From Serinus canaria (Eukaryota; Chordata; Aves; Passeriformes; Fringillidae): a stretch of 64,000 nucleotides of DNA. Location of the stretch: NCBI RefSeq assembly GCF_022539315.1, contig NC_066333.1, positions 992,001 to 1,056,000 of the forward strand. The letters are read 5' to 3'. A model generated the notes under the pieces. That model was not told the origin of the DNA. It was given only the letters and a program-made list of their open reading frames with translations, and made no database searches. Of this stretch, positions 55,556 to 64,000 are shown piece after piece. Each line of letters starts with the position of its first letter. Position 1 is the first letter of the stretch. A program made the position numbers and the translations under genes.

Positions 55556-57079
55556 AAGGACTTCCTTGGGACTGTTTGCCATGAACCACTGCTGGACGTG
55601 CAGACAGGGCACCAGTCTGCTCCAGTGGGATGTTTGCAGGCTTTCACAGCAGGAAACTATGGCCTGGGCATGAAGACACAGCTGGACACTGTCCAGCTGC
55701 CCCTCAAGAGCTGCCAGTGCATGTGGTATCTGCACAGCTCTAAGTGATACTCTGTGAGAAATGAGCCTGTACCAGAAAAGAAGAAGGAAATTAATAAGGC
55801 AGCTCCAGTCTTCCCTGCACAGCTCAGGGGCTCACGGTGCTGCCCCACTCAAAGCAGGCTGGGGAGCAGCCTCACTGAGGAGCTGCAGCCCCTTCTCTGC
55901 CAGGGCAGGGCAGGGGGTCGTGCTCAGGCCCATCAGCACCTGCAGGATGGCCCTGAGTACCAGAGCTTTGTGGGGCTTTGCCCCTGGAGCCCAGCTCAAG
56001 GTGCTCCCCTGTGCTGCCAGCCTGGCCAGAGCGCTCTGGGGAGGTGCCAGGGCAGGGCAGTGCCAGGAGAGCAGTGAGCCAGAGGCTGATGTGAGGCAGG
56101 AATCCTTTCTGGAAGGAGAAGATGAGCAGGAAGGTGGTTGTTGTGTAAGGATGAGGCCAGAGCAGGATGCACAAACCTCCCTGTGCCCTGACTCCTGCCC
56201 TGTCCCCATGGCTCCAGGTGTGGCAGCACAGCCCACGCACTCCTGTTTGCCCCCTGAACCAGGGGCCAGATCCTCAGCTCTGGGAATCCTGGGCTCCTTC
56301 ATGGGGGGACCAGGCTGCAGGCTCAGAGCATCCCAACTCCTCTGGTGGGAAATTTCACACCCACCCTACTGAACACAGAGTTCTGCTGCTCTGGGGTGAT
56401 GGGGCCCCAAGTCACCACTGTGCCTTGGGTGTCACCCAGTGCCACTGCCCGTGTCCCCAGGGCTGAGTGCCCATGCAGGGGGTAGGCTGGTCCTTCCCCA
56501 GGCTGGGAACACAGGTCCCTCCATCTCACATCAGAGATCAGCTGCTGGATGCTCGTTGCTTGGCAGCCACAGGCTTAGAAATGTCAATTTCTAATTAAAA
56601 CCATGCACCCAAAACCTGCACACTCCCCTCAAAGCCTGGGATTTTGTACCCTGTTCTCAGCTGGAGGGGCATGGCAATATCCCCCAGTGTGCCAGCAGCA
56701 CTGGGGCATGATCCGGGGCTGTGCCAGGGAGGAGCAGGGGAGGCACGGGAGGGCCTGAGCAGGAGGTATCCAGTTAAAAAAGGCAGATGCCAGCTGAAAA
56801 GAAGGGAGATGGAAGATGTGACCCAGAAACAGGAGTGAGGAAATCTCCCCTGGAGCACATGGCTGGGTGCCAGGGTGCCAGGCACAGAAACCAGGGCAGT
56901 GGGGTGAGAATCCATGGCACAGGGCAGTGCTGAGTCCTGGATGTGGGGATGAGGCCACTGAGGAGTGGGCAGTCCCTGTGCCAGGGCAGTGCTGCCCTGG
57001 GCCAACCTGGCCACAGTCCCTTCTTGGGGACCCCTGTGTCCCCTCGGGCCTGAAGCCTGTCCTGGGCAGTGATGCCTGA
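55556..57079. other. Unassigned DNA
   Basis: A short AT-rich patch (GTCAATTTCTAATTAAAACC) lies near 56582. No repeat or exon was supported. Confidence 0.35.
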
Positions 57080-57330
57080 AAATCACCAAATCTCAGAATA
57101 TTTTGGGTGGGAAGGGACCTTAAAGCTCATCCAGTGCCACCCCCAGCCATGGGCAGGGACACTTTCCACTGTCCCAGGCTGCTCCAAGCCCTGTCCACAC
57201 CTGGAGTTGGGCACTGCCAGGGGTCCAGGGGCAGCCTCAGCTGCTCTGGGCACCCTGTGCCAGGGCCTCCCCACCCTCAGAGGGGAGAATTCCCTCCCAA
57301 TATCCCATCCAGCCCTGCCCAATTGGAGCT
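57080..57330 (-). mobile_element. CR1 LINE 3'-end fragment
   Basis: The plus strand reads ATCACCAAATCTCAGAATAT, GGGTGGGAAGGGACCTTAAA, CATGGGCAGGGACACTTTCC, CCTGTGCCAGGGCCTCC and GAATTCCCTCCCAATATCCC. Confidence 0.9.
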
Positions 57331-58334
57331 CCTTGTAGGAAGTGGTGTTTGCAGTGCTGGGAGCTGGGCCTCAGGGTGGGGTGACCTGTCTAGGACACCT
57401 GGTCCCTGGTAGTGCTTCAGGCAGGGCCACAGCAAATCCAGCCCCTGTGGCTCCAGGAAGGAGAAGGGAACTCCGTGGTAAAGTCTGAGCATGAGAAACT
57501 CAACACACTGAAAACTGCAATAGAAGAAATTAGTTTTATAAATCCATATCATTGGATTGCAGATTTGGGGAGAATAAAAATCCAAATGTTGGCTGTGGTA
57601 TCTAAACCCTTAGCATGTGTATTTCTATGCTCTTGTTCCATAAGAATGACAGGCAGAGGGAGGAAAGGCACTGGAACCCCCAGTACAGCCCCCCTGCCAA
57701 TCAGGCCATGGCCAGCACGGGGCTCACAGAAGCAAACAGTCTCACTGGGGATGGCAGTTTATTTTTTGAAGTTTGCAGAACCTCTTTTTAGCATTTTCTC
57801 ACGGAATAATTCTGGGTCTCTGCTTCCAAGTGACATTCAATTTCCACATCTGAGCTAGGGATAAAATGAATATTTTTACAACCTGACTGAATTCAAACCA
57901 AAATGCTCAAAAAAATGATGAAACTGTCATCTGTGGAGCCAGGCAGGGGTGGGCAGGCAGCTCCAGCTGCTTGATGGCTGGGGGTGCTGGTTTACCCAGT
58001 TCAGACTGGAGGAACCTCCAGTGTGCCCAGCTGGTGGCTGCCCAGTGCGCATGGGGGGTACCCAGAGGAGATGGGCACTGGAGCAACCTCTGTGCACAGC
58101 CTGGCCAGGGGCTCTGCCCCTCCAGGGGGTTTACCCTGTCAGATCAGCGTGGTACCAGGCTCATCTCTGCCATTCTCTGCCTCCCTTGTCTCCTTCCAGC
58201 TGATCTCAGAAGACATTTGATTGGCAGGTCATGCCAAACACATTTGCTTTGAAGTTTTCCCAGTTTCCTTAGAAAAGACTTTCTTATCAAAGGGACCTCA
58301 CTGCCTGATTTCCCTCAGGTGGAGAGCAGAGCCC
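57331..58334. other. Unassigned DNA with an AT-rich block
   Basis: About 57480-57630 and 57760-57930 are AT-rich and non-repetitive (GAAATTAGTTTTATAAATCC, ATGAATATTTTTACAACC). A plus frame of 148 codons crosses the first, but no splice sites or protein family support it. Confidence 0.35.
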
Positions 58335-58456
58335 TGGGCTGGGGAGGGTGGGAGATGTTTCACTGGACAGCCTGGGCTACTGCAGGTGTCCCTGCCCCAG
58401 AAATCCCTGGGATTTATGTTCCTTTCCAACCCAAACCAGTCTGGGATTCTGTCATA
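58335..58456 (+). mobile_element. CR1 LINE 3'-end fragment, sense
   Basis: CTGGACAGCCTGGGCTACTG, CCTTTCCAACCCAAACCAGT and the terminal GGGATTCTGTCATAG give a short, diverged sense CR1 tail. Confidence 0.75.
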
Positions 58457-59378
58457 GATAGACCAAGAATAACTTTTTTTTTAACCCCAGGTTCTTACAT
58501 CCCCTATGCCTTAAAATAATCCTTTAATTAGTGAGGCCAAAGTGTTCAATAATTAACAGAGGGACCTTTTTTCCATCATGTGCATACTGGACAAATCTAG
58601 TTAGTCAGGTTTAGTTAATCCTGGGTTTGGTCCACTCTCATTCTTCAGCACTTCCTGGCCTTTCTAAAATCTCCAAATTTTGTCTCAAAATCCAATTCCT
58701 GGCTGAAGCACAGATGAATCATCATTAGCTCCTTGTTTTTTAGGGGTCTTTGGAAAAAGACAGCTGGGCAAAGACCAAGCCTTTAGCTGGAGAGAAGAAA
58801 AATGCAGATTCAAGGTGTCAGGCTGGAGTTCCCTCAAGAGAAGTCAAATTTCCAGGGGCTGTAAGGAGCAAACACAACCTGTGGGGTCACGGGGCTACCC
58901 CAGAGCAATTGGCCCTACCCCAGTGCAGGGGGAAATCTGGGAGCATTATTCCTGAGGATTTGTAGGTGGGATGCTGGGGTGTCCCCAGGCAGGATGGGAC
59001 GGGGGATAGGGCTGCTTCAGAGGTGCAGCATCAGCATCCCACAGGCCTGGAGTTAATTATCCAAAAAAGCCAACTATAAGCTTCATAAAAGCCTATAAAG
59101 GCTTTATAAAGACCTAATAGAAATAGAAATAGCTGTGCTTTGTTTTTAAAATCACTTACAACATGGATCATTATTAGTTTAATTATCTCCCTGCAGTGTG
59201 GAGATGCCATGGGGTTTTTTGGGTTTGTTTATTTTTTTGAATTTTTCAGGCACAGAAAGCACATAAGGCACATTTTGGGGATTGAATAGGAAGGCCAAGC
59301 GGGAGTAAAGGAAAGCTGTGCTGTCCCAGGAGCCTGGGGCTGACTCCTAGCCCCACATCCAGCTCCTTGCTGCCCTTC
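58457..59378. other. Unassigned AT-rich DNA
   Basis: AT-rich, single-copy sequence (for example TTATTAGTTTAATTATCTCC near 59171), with a small self-complementary AAAGCC/GGCTTT stem at 59078-59095. No coding potential was seen. Confidence 0.4.
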
Positions 59379-60056
59379 TATCTTGGTTTGAACAGACTGG
59401 TGTCTGCTGAGGAAGGCAGGAGCCTCCCTTGAAATAGAAAATGTAAACCACCTCCATCTGAATTATTGTAGTTTTGAAATTAAGGGGCTCTCGGGGAAAG
59501 ATATGGGAACAGGAATAACAGTTCTTTACTACAAAAATTTAAAATACAAATGCAACAGTACAAAACAAAGCACTGCCAGAGTCAGACAGGCCCTGTCCCC
59601 TGTGTGTCAGGGTGGTGGCACAGTCCCATCCCAGGGGGCCTCAGCCCTCCTGCAGTGCCAGCTGTGGTTGAGAGCAGGGATCCTGCACAAGGGGGGAGTT
59701 TTCCTCTGCAGCTCCAGGGCTGCTGGAGATGGGCCTGCTCTCCCTCTGGGAATGCAGGGCAGCAGAAAGCTGCTCCTCTGGGAATGCAGTGGGCAAAGGC
59801 TGCTGGGCTGTTCCCAGGGCAGATTGGATCCAGGTAGGAATGCTTGGCTCCTCCCCTGGGATGATGGAATTTGATCAGCCATGCAGGGACACTCCCTGGC
59901 CATGAACAGATGATAATTCATAATTAATGGCCATGAACAGCAGAGATCTCCTGGAGGGAGGATTGGTTGTGGGAGAGATAAAGAAAACTGCCCAATGAAC
60001 AGCACAGAACTGCCCAGCTCTGACAGATGGCAAATAGAGCACACACATATCTTACA
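59379..60056 (-). mobile_element. Endogenous retrovirus LTR-like element, about 680 bp
   Basis: On the minus strand it starts TGTAAGATATGTG and ends near CAAACCAAGATA. A TAAAGAACTGTTATTCCTG block near 59520, with an upstream GTACTGTTGCATTTG, resembles an LTR polyadenylation/R region (the signal reads AGTAAA here). I recognise this block from an abundant songbird LTR family, but the family name was not verified. No matching target duplication was found and one terminus has lost the LTR dinucleotide, so the boundaries are approximate and the copy is old. Confidence 0.65.
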
Positions 60057-60274
60057 GGACACCTTCCCACTCTGGATCCTGGACCCAACAGCAGCAATGT
60101 TCAGCCCAAGGCTGGGCTGAGGAGCTGTGGCACCCCTGGCACAGGGTGGGAAGGTGTCAAGAGTGAACAGGAATAGAGGCAGAATAGCCTGAAGGAGAAA
60201 TTAGTGACAGCAAAACATAAGAATAAATAGTGAATAAATGGAAATAAATTAAATCCATGGGCAAGAAATTAAAT
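60057..60274. other. Unassigned DNA between LTR and CR1 remnant
   Basis: Short, AT-rich at its 3' side (AACATAAGAATAAATAGTG). No supported feature. Confidence 0.35.
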
Positions 60275-60382
60275 CCTGGTTTTGAATATCCAGAGACTGG
60301 GTCTGTGTTGTGGAGTCCATGGGCTGAAGGGGACTGGATGAGCCTTAAGGTGTCTTCCAACCCAAAACTTCTGTGATTTCAC
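60275..60382 (+). mobile_element. Probable CR1 3'-end remnant
   Basis: GGGGACTGGATGAGCCTTAA, GGTGTCTTCCAACCCAAAAC and TTCTGTGATTTCAC match the last roughly 70 bp of a sense CR1. The upstream part is not recognisable. Confidence 0.6.
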
Positions 60383-61639
60383 TGTTGTGTGAAATCCCCA
60401 CTCTGTGTTCAAGGTGTTGACACCAACAAGATCCTACAGCCAAAGGACACAAAGGAGATTTTCCTACATGACCTCGCCATTTTTAGTGACAGATGCACTT
60501 CTTCCCTGCCAGCCATTTGTTCTCCTTTGCTGATATTCCATGCATTTCCTGCTGGCTGCTGCTCCCTGGGTGCATCAATGGCAGCAGCTCAGCACATCCC
60601 AGAGCCCCTCCTGAGCTTCTTGTGGAGAAGCAGATGCTGGACCAAGGCCCAGGGAAGTTCAGAGGTGGCTCTGGGGATGAGCAGTGGGGCAGGAGCAACC
60701 TTGGGAGCAGGGGACCAAAAGCACTTTGGGGCACCCAGCCAGGCACCACCCATGGCTTTGGGCACAGCCTGAGGTGTCCCCATCCTCCAAGGGCACCACA
60801 GCACCCACAGGACTCCCCTGGAGCTGAGGCCACTGAGCTGGGACTTGGCCACTCCAGCTGGGAGCCTGCCTGCTGCACCCTTCTGTGCCCATCTGCTGCA
60901 GACAGAGCCAGGGATGGCATTCCATGGGCACGGGGATTGCTGCTGCCCTGCATGGGCACCTGGGCAGTGACGGGAACCCTGCAGACACTCTTGCCAAGGT
61001 GGAAAGGTTATTTTAGCATCACCTCAAGTGCCACATTCCCAGGGGGCTGCTCAGGATGTCCCTGTGCCCTGGGAGACCTCAGCTGCCTCTGTGGGAGCTC
61101 CCTGCCTGCAGCCAGCTCAGCATGGGCAGGGAAGGTCGGGCTGGCACCTCTGTGGGTTGTTCTGCTGGGCTCTGGGAGAGACAGGAGGGCAGAGGTAGTG
61201 CCCAGGCTGGCACCCTCCCAGGGAGGACAGAGAGGGGCCAGGCTGGCCTCACGTGCAGGAGGGGCAGCTCTGCCTCCCTGTGTGCAGGTCTGGCCACCAG
61301 AGTTCTCCTCTGACTCCTTTGTGGCCTCTGGGCACTTTCCTAGCCCCAGGTAGCACCAGCAGGCTCTGGCACAGCCTTGCCAAGCAGGAGAAAGGCAGGG
61401 ACAGACCCCAGCAGGTGGGGATGGATGGGCTCTGTCCCCCTGCCAGCTTCACCTGCTCAGTACATCCAGGGAGCACTGGTGGAACAGGAAATGCCAGGCC
61501 TGGAGCTTTTGGTTGCAGAGCCCACAGGTGAGGGCCTGTCTGAGCTGCTGCAGGTGTTGGGACAGGAGCAGTGGCCAGGATGGGGACAGTGACAGTGGCT
61601 TGGGGGAAAACAAGGGCACAGGGACCTGTGACCCTGCAG
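60383..61639. other. Unassigned DNA
   Basis: A plus frame of 286 codons (60493-61353) is the longest here that is not due to a simple repeat. It overlaps minus frames, has no splice context and shows no recognisable domain, so it is not called a gene. Confidence 0.35.
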
Positions 61640-61815
61640 CCTGGGAACCCCAGAATGGCTTGTATTGAAAGAGACCTTAAAGCCTATCCTGTTCCAGCCC
61701 GTGCCCTGGGCAGGGTCACCTTCCACTACCCCAGGGCGCTCCATATCCTGTCCAGCCTGGCCTTGGACACTCCCAGGGATAGGGCGGCCACAGCTGCTCT
61801 TGCAAGAGATTTTCT
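61640..61815 (-). mobile_element. CR1 LINE 3'-end fragment
   Basis: The plus strand reads CCCCAGAATGGCTTGTATTG, AAAGAGACCTTAAAGCC, GCCCTGGGCAGGGTCACC and CCTGTCCAGCCTGGCCTTGG. Confidence 0.87.
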
Positions 61816-62359
61816 GGGTCTCCAGGAGGCACCAAAGCAGCCAGGAGTGAGTTAATGCCACGCCACTGCCCCAGCTGCCTCCTGCTTCTCAGAACACATA
61901 GAGGAGGAGCAGGTCCTCGTGTGACAGCCAGGGACACGGAGCTCCCTCCTGCTCCCAGCAGCTCTGGCACCACGAGCTCCTGGTGGGGCTGGGCCTGGGC
62001 TCTGGAGCCAGGAACAGAGTTAGGGCCCAGAGGGAGGGCCCAGAGGGGTTGGCACAGGCTGGGCATGGCTCCCTTGGATTGTTTTCCAGAACAGCAGCAC
62101 GGTCTGTGGGAAATCCCAGCATTCCCAAACTGCTCTGGCTGCAGGAGTCACCCCGGAGCTGGGACAGGAGCCCAGGATGTGGAGCAGCCTCTGCTGAACC
62201 CTCTTGTGTTTCCACCCTTGCAAGAGAAGAGAGGAGCAGCCCCTCTGTGGCAGGGGTGAGGGGGTGACATCTGGGCACTCTTGAGCCATGGGGTTAGGAA
62301 TTAGAGGGGTATTGATTGGAAATAGATATTTAGATGAAATATTGTTTATTTGCTGCATT
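61816..62359. other. Unassigned DNA
   Basis: No supported repeat, exon or RNA. Confidence 0.35.
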
Positions 62360-62916
62360 TTACTGTGCTAACTGCCTGTAAAAGGAAGACAAGGATATGG
62401 GGGACAGGGTATACGTGTGAGGGCAACAGGAAAGAATGCAGGGATGTGTGATAAGGGAAGGAAGATGTTCATCAAACAGGACAAAATTACAAGGCTACCA
62501 AGATAACAAGGCTCCTCTGGACCCTCAACTAGATCAAACCATCCTCATGGATTGGACTGTGACCAAAGGATCAGTAAGCATGTGCAAGAAGAGGAGGTGA
62601 AAAGGTCAACTCTGATGAAGACTATTTACTTCATCCCCCTGTGACCCCCAAAATGACCACCAGAGACAAGTATGCAGGCACAGGGGACTGATAAAATAAT
62701 TAACATATGAAGTGGGAAAAGGTGGAGCCAATAAGTATGCATTGATGTATAGCAAAACCTAATGTATATATAACAATTTAGAAGATAAAAAAGATCACTG
62801 GGAATGGGTAGATGTGCATGTCTCTGTGGAGGTATCCCTATGAGCCCAGCCCAATATACATTCCTACTTTATAACTCACTTTGTCTTTGAGTTTTAGAGT
62901 CTTTCTGTGTGTCACA
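62360..62916 (+). mobile_element. Probable endogenous retrovirus LTR (solo), about 550 bp
   Basis: Sharply distinct, A-rich sequence with a TATA-like GTATATATAACAATT near 62763. It ends in TTTATAACTCACTTTGTC, then TTTGAGTTTTAGAG and CTTTCTGTGTGTCACA, the pyrimidine-rich R/U5 style of a plus-strand LTR ending in CA. The following GTCACAGGG is ordinary GC-rich DNA. The 5' boundary and target duplication could not be fixed, and no retroviral coding sequence adjoins it. Confidence 0.5.
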
Positions 62917-63060
62917 GTCACAGGGCTGTGCCCAGGGTCGGTGCCACAGCGGTGTCACAGCAGAGCTGGCAGCAGGGGACATCCCCAGCTCCCCTGGCCA
63001 CCAACCCACAGGGACAGCAATGCACAGAGGAAGAGGTGGCACCCAACTGCACCTGGCAGG
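62917..63060. other. Short GC-rich unassigned segment
   Basis: Ordinary GC-rich DNA between the LTR-like block and the AT-rich end. No feature was supported. Confidence 0.35.
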
Positions 63061-64000
63061 GACTGAGACTTGGAAAATGCATTTAATAAAAAACTGTCAC
63101 CACTTGAAACCTGCATCAATCCCAGCTGAGAGGGAAAACTGTTCAATAAAGAGAGCATTTCCAAAATGGATATAACTGAGAAAGCAAAAGTGCAAATTGC
63201 ATTTTAAAATAAAATGCACAAAATTTAGAATAAAATGCTGACTCCATCACTTTCCCAGGGATGCAAGTGGTATTTCTTTCCATTTCTCTCATCCAGCAGT
63301 GTTGTGTAGCATGTACCAGGCACATGGTGGGGCAGAGGATTCCTGCTCTTCCATTAATTTATTCCCAGTGCTGTATTTGTTTTACAACATTCAGAACAGC
63401 TTTTACTCAGTGTTGATTGAAACATCTTATTTTCCAGATCAAAGTGCTGCTTTGTGCTTTAATGAAATACTTTGACACAATAGCTCTGTGTTTGTTGGAA
63501 ATCATTATTGAATATATTGAGAGCTGCTGGTCCTCTCATTAACTTGCTGTGTGCTTGTCTTCCCGTCTTGTTCAAAGTGTCAAAACATTTCACTACAAGA
63601 ACAATTCCACCAGGATTTACCAGCAGTGCTTGTACACACCAGGATGAGGCTTTGGATGGGATCTGTGTGCTGGTCCAGCATCAAAATAATAACAACAGTG
63701 AAAATTAGAGGCTTGAAATTCAAACTCATTTTGAGTGTAATTGTTGCTTCCCCAGTTAAAATTTTTTACACTTTTCCTAGGTTCCACCCTATTTCTCCCC
63801 TTTTCTGTCCCTCACCTGTCCCTTTTTCTGTTATGTTCATTTCTCTGCTTGCCTTCCCAGCTGTAAAAGTCCCTTTTTTCCACTCAGAGTGCTCAGTGTG
63901 CAGTGGAACAGGGAGATGCTCTTTGCCGGGCTCTTCATCCCCTGTTAGGAACACAACAATCCTGTTTCCACAACATATTTGCAAAATCCTACAAATATTT
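63061..64000. other. AT-rich single-copy DNA, possible 3' UTR or intronic sequence
   Basis: Composition changes to AT-rich for the last kilobase. Four AATAAA hexamers on the plus strand lie between about 63085 and 63235. TGCATTTTA and TAAAATGCA form a 9-bp inverted repeat with a 3-nt spacer at 63198-63218. No credible coding frame was seen. It might be the 3' untranslated region of a gene ending here, but a cluster of AATAAA is also expected in AT-rich DNA. Confidence 0.35.

Noticed and set aside
1..64000. tRNA, rRNA, snRNA genes or known microRNAs
   Set aside because: Reading both strands by eye found no tRNA A/B box pair with a foldable cloverleaf, no rRNA segment and no familiar microRNA seed hairpin. 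A covariance-model scan would be needed to exclude small RNAs fully.

Overview
This is vertebrate nuclear DNA, most probably from a bird and plausibly a songbird. The main evidence is the repeat content. About two dozen CR1 LINE 3'-end fragments carry the avian landmarks: a TTTGGGTTGGAAGGGACC-type block, a CCTGCCATGGGCAGGGACAC-type block, and an ATTCTGTG-like 3' end. There are also short endogenous-retroviral LTRs. The DNA is GC-rich, CpG-poor outside a few islands, and dense in micro- and minisatellites, as on an avian microchromosome or a subtelomeric region. Nothing prokaryotic was seen: no operons, no compact coding, and no rRNA, tRNA, CRISPR array or insertion sequence.

Layout. 1-10.6 kb: unassigned DNA with CR1 copies, a 589-bp CCAAA/CCAA array (4267-4855) and an ATCC array. 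10.6-16.3 kb: three adjacent perfect hairpins (10658-10761), a 77-bp tandem repeat, a 694-bp TGTCTG-type minisatellite (14640-15333) and CR1 copies in both orientations. 16.3-25 kb: unassigned DNA, a conserved-looking AT-rich block near 19 kb, a 302-bp LTR with a near-perfect 5-bp target duplication (21148-21459) and a second ATCC array. 25-35 kb: CR1 copies, a GGGAT array, a 29-base G run and at least five unrelated minisatellites. 35-48 kb: unassigned DNA, more CR1, and a fold-back inverted repeat (38891-38986). 48.5-50 kb: the only strong CpG island, with a GTGAGG splice donor on the minus strand at 49341/49342. 50-64 kb: a 180-bp duplication, CR1 copies, two LTR-like blocks and increasingly AT-rich DNA.

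No protein-coding gene can be named with confidence. Nearly every long open frame is a by-product of stop-free simple repeats or of GC-rich DNA. The best gene hypothesis is a minus-strand gene starting in the CpG island near 49.3-49.6 kb. Three small minus-strand splice-bounded open segments (44205-44339, 33239-33297, 25009-25202) could be its exons. They are low-confidence and are not shown to belong together. Most of the window is best read as intronic or intergenic sequence, with several AT-rich homeobox-type (TAAT-containing) islands that could be regulatory elements. Repeat-family names rest on recognising sequence landmarks, not on a database search.
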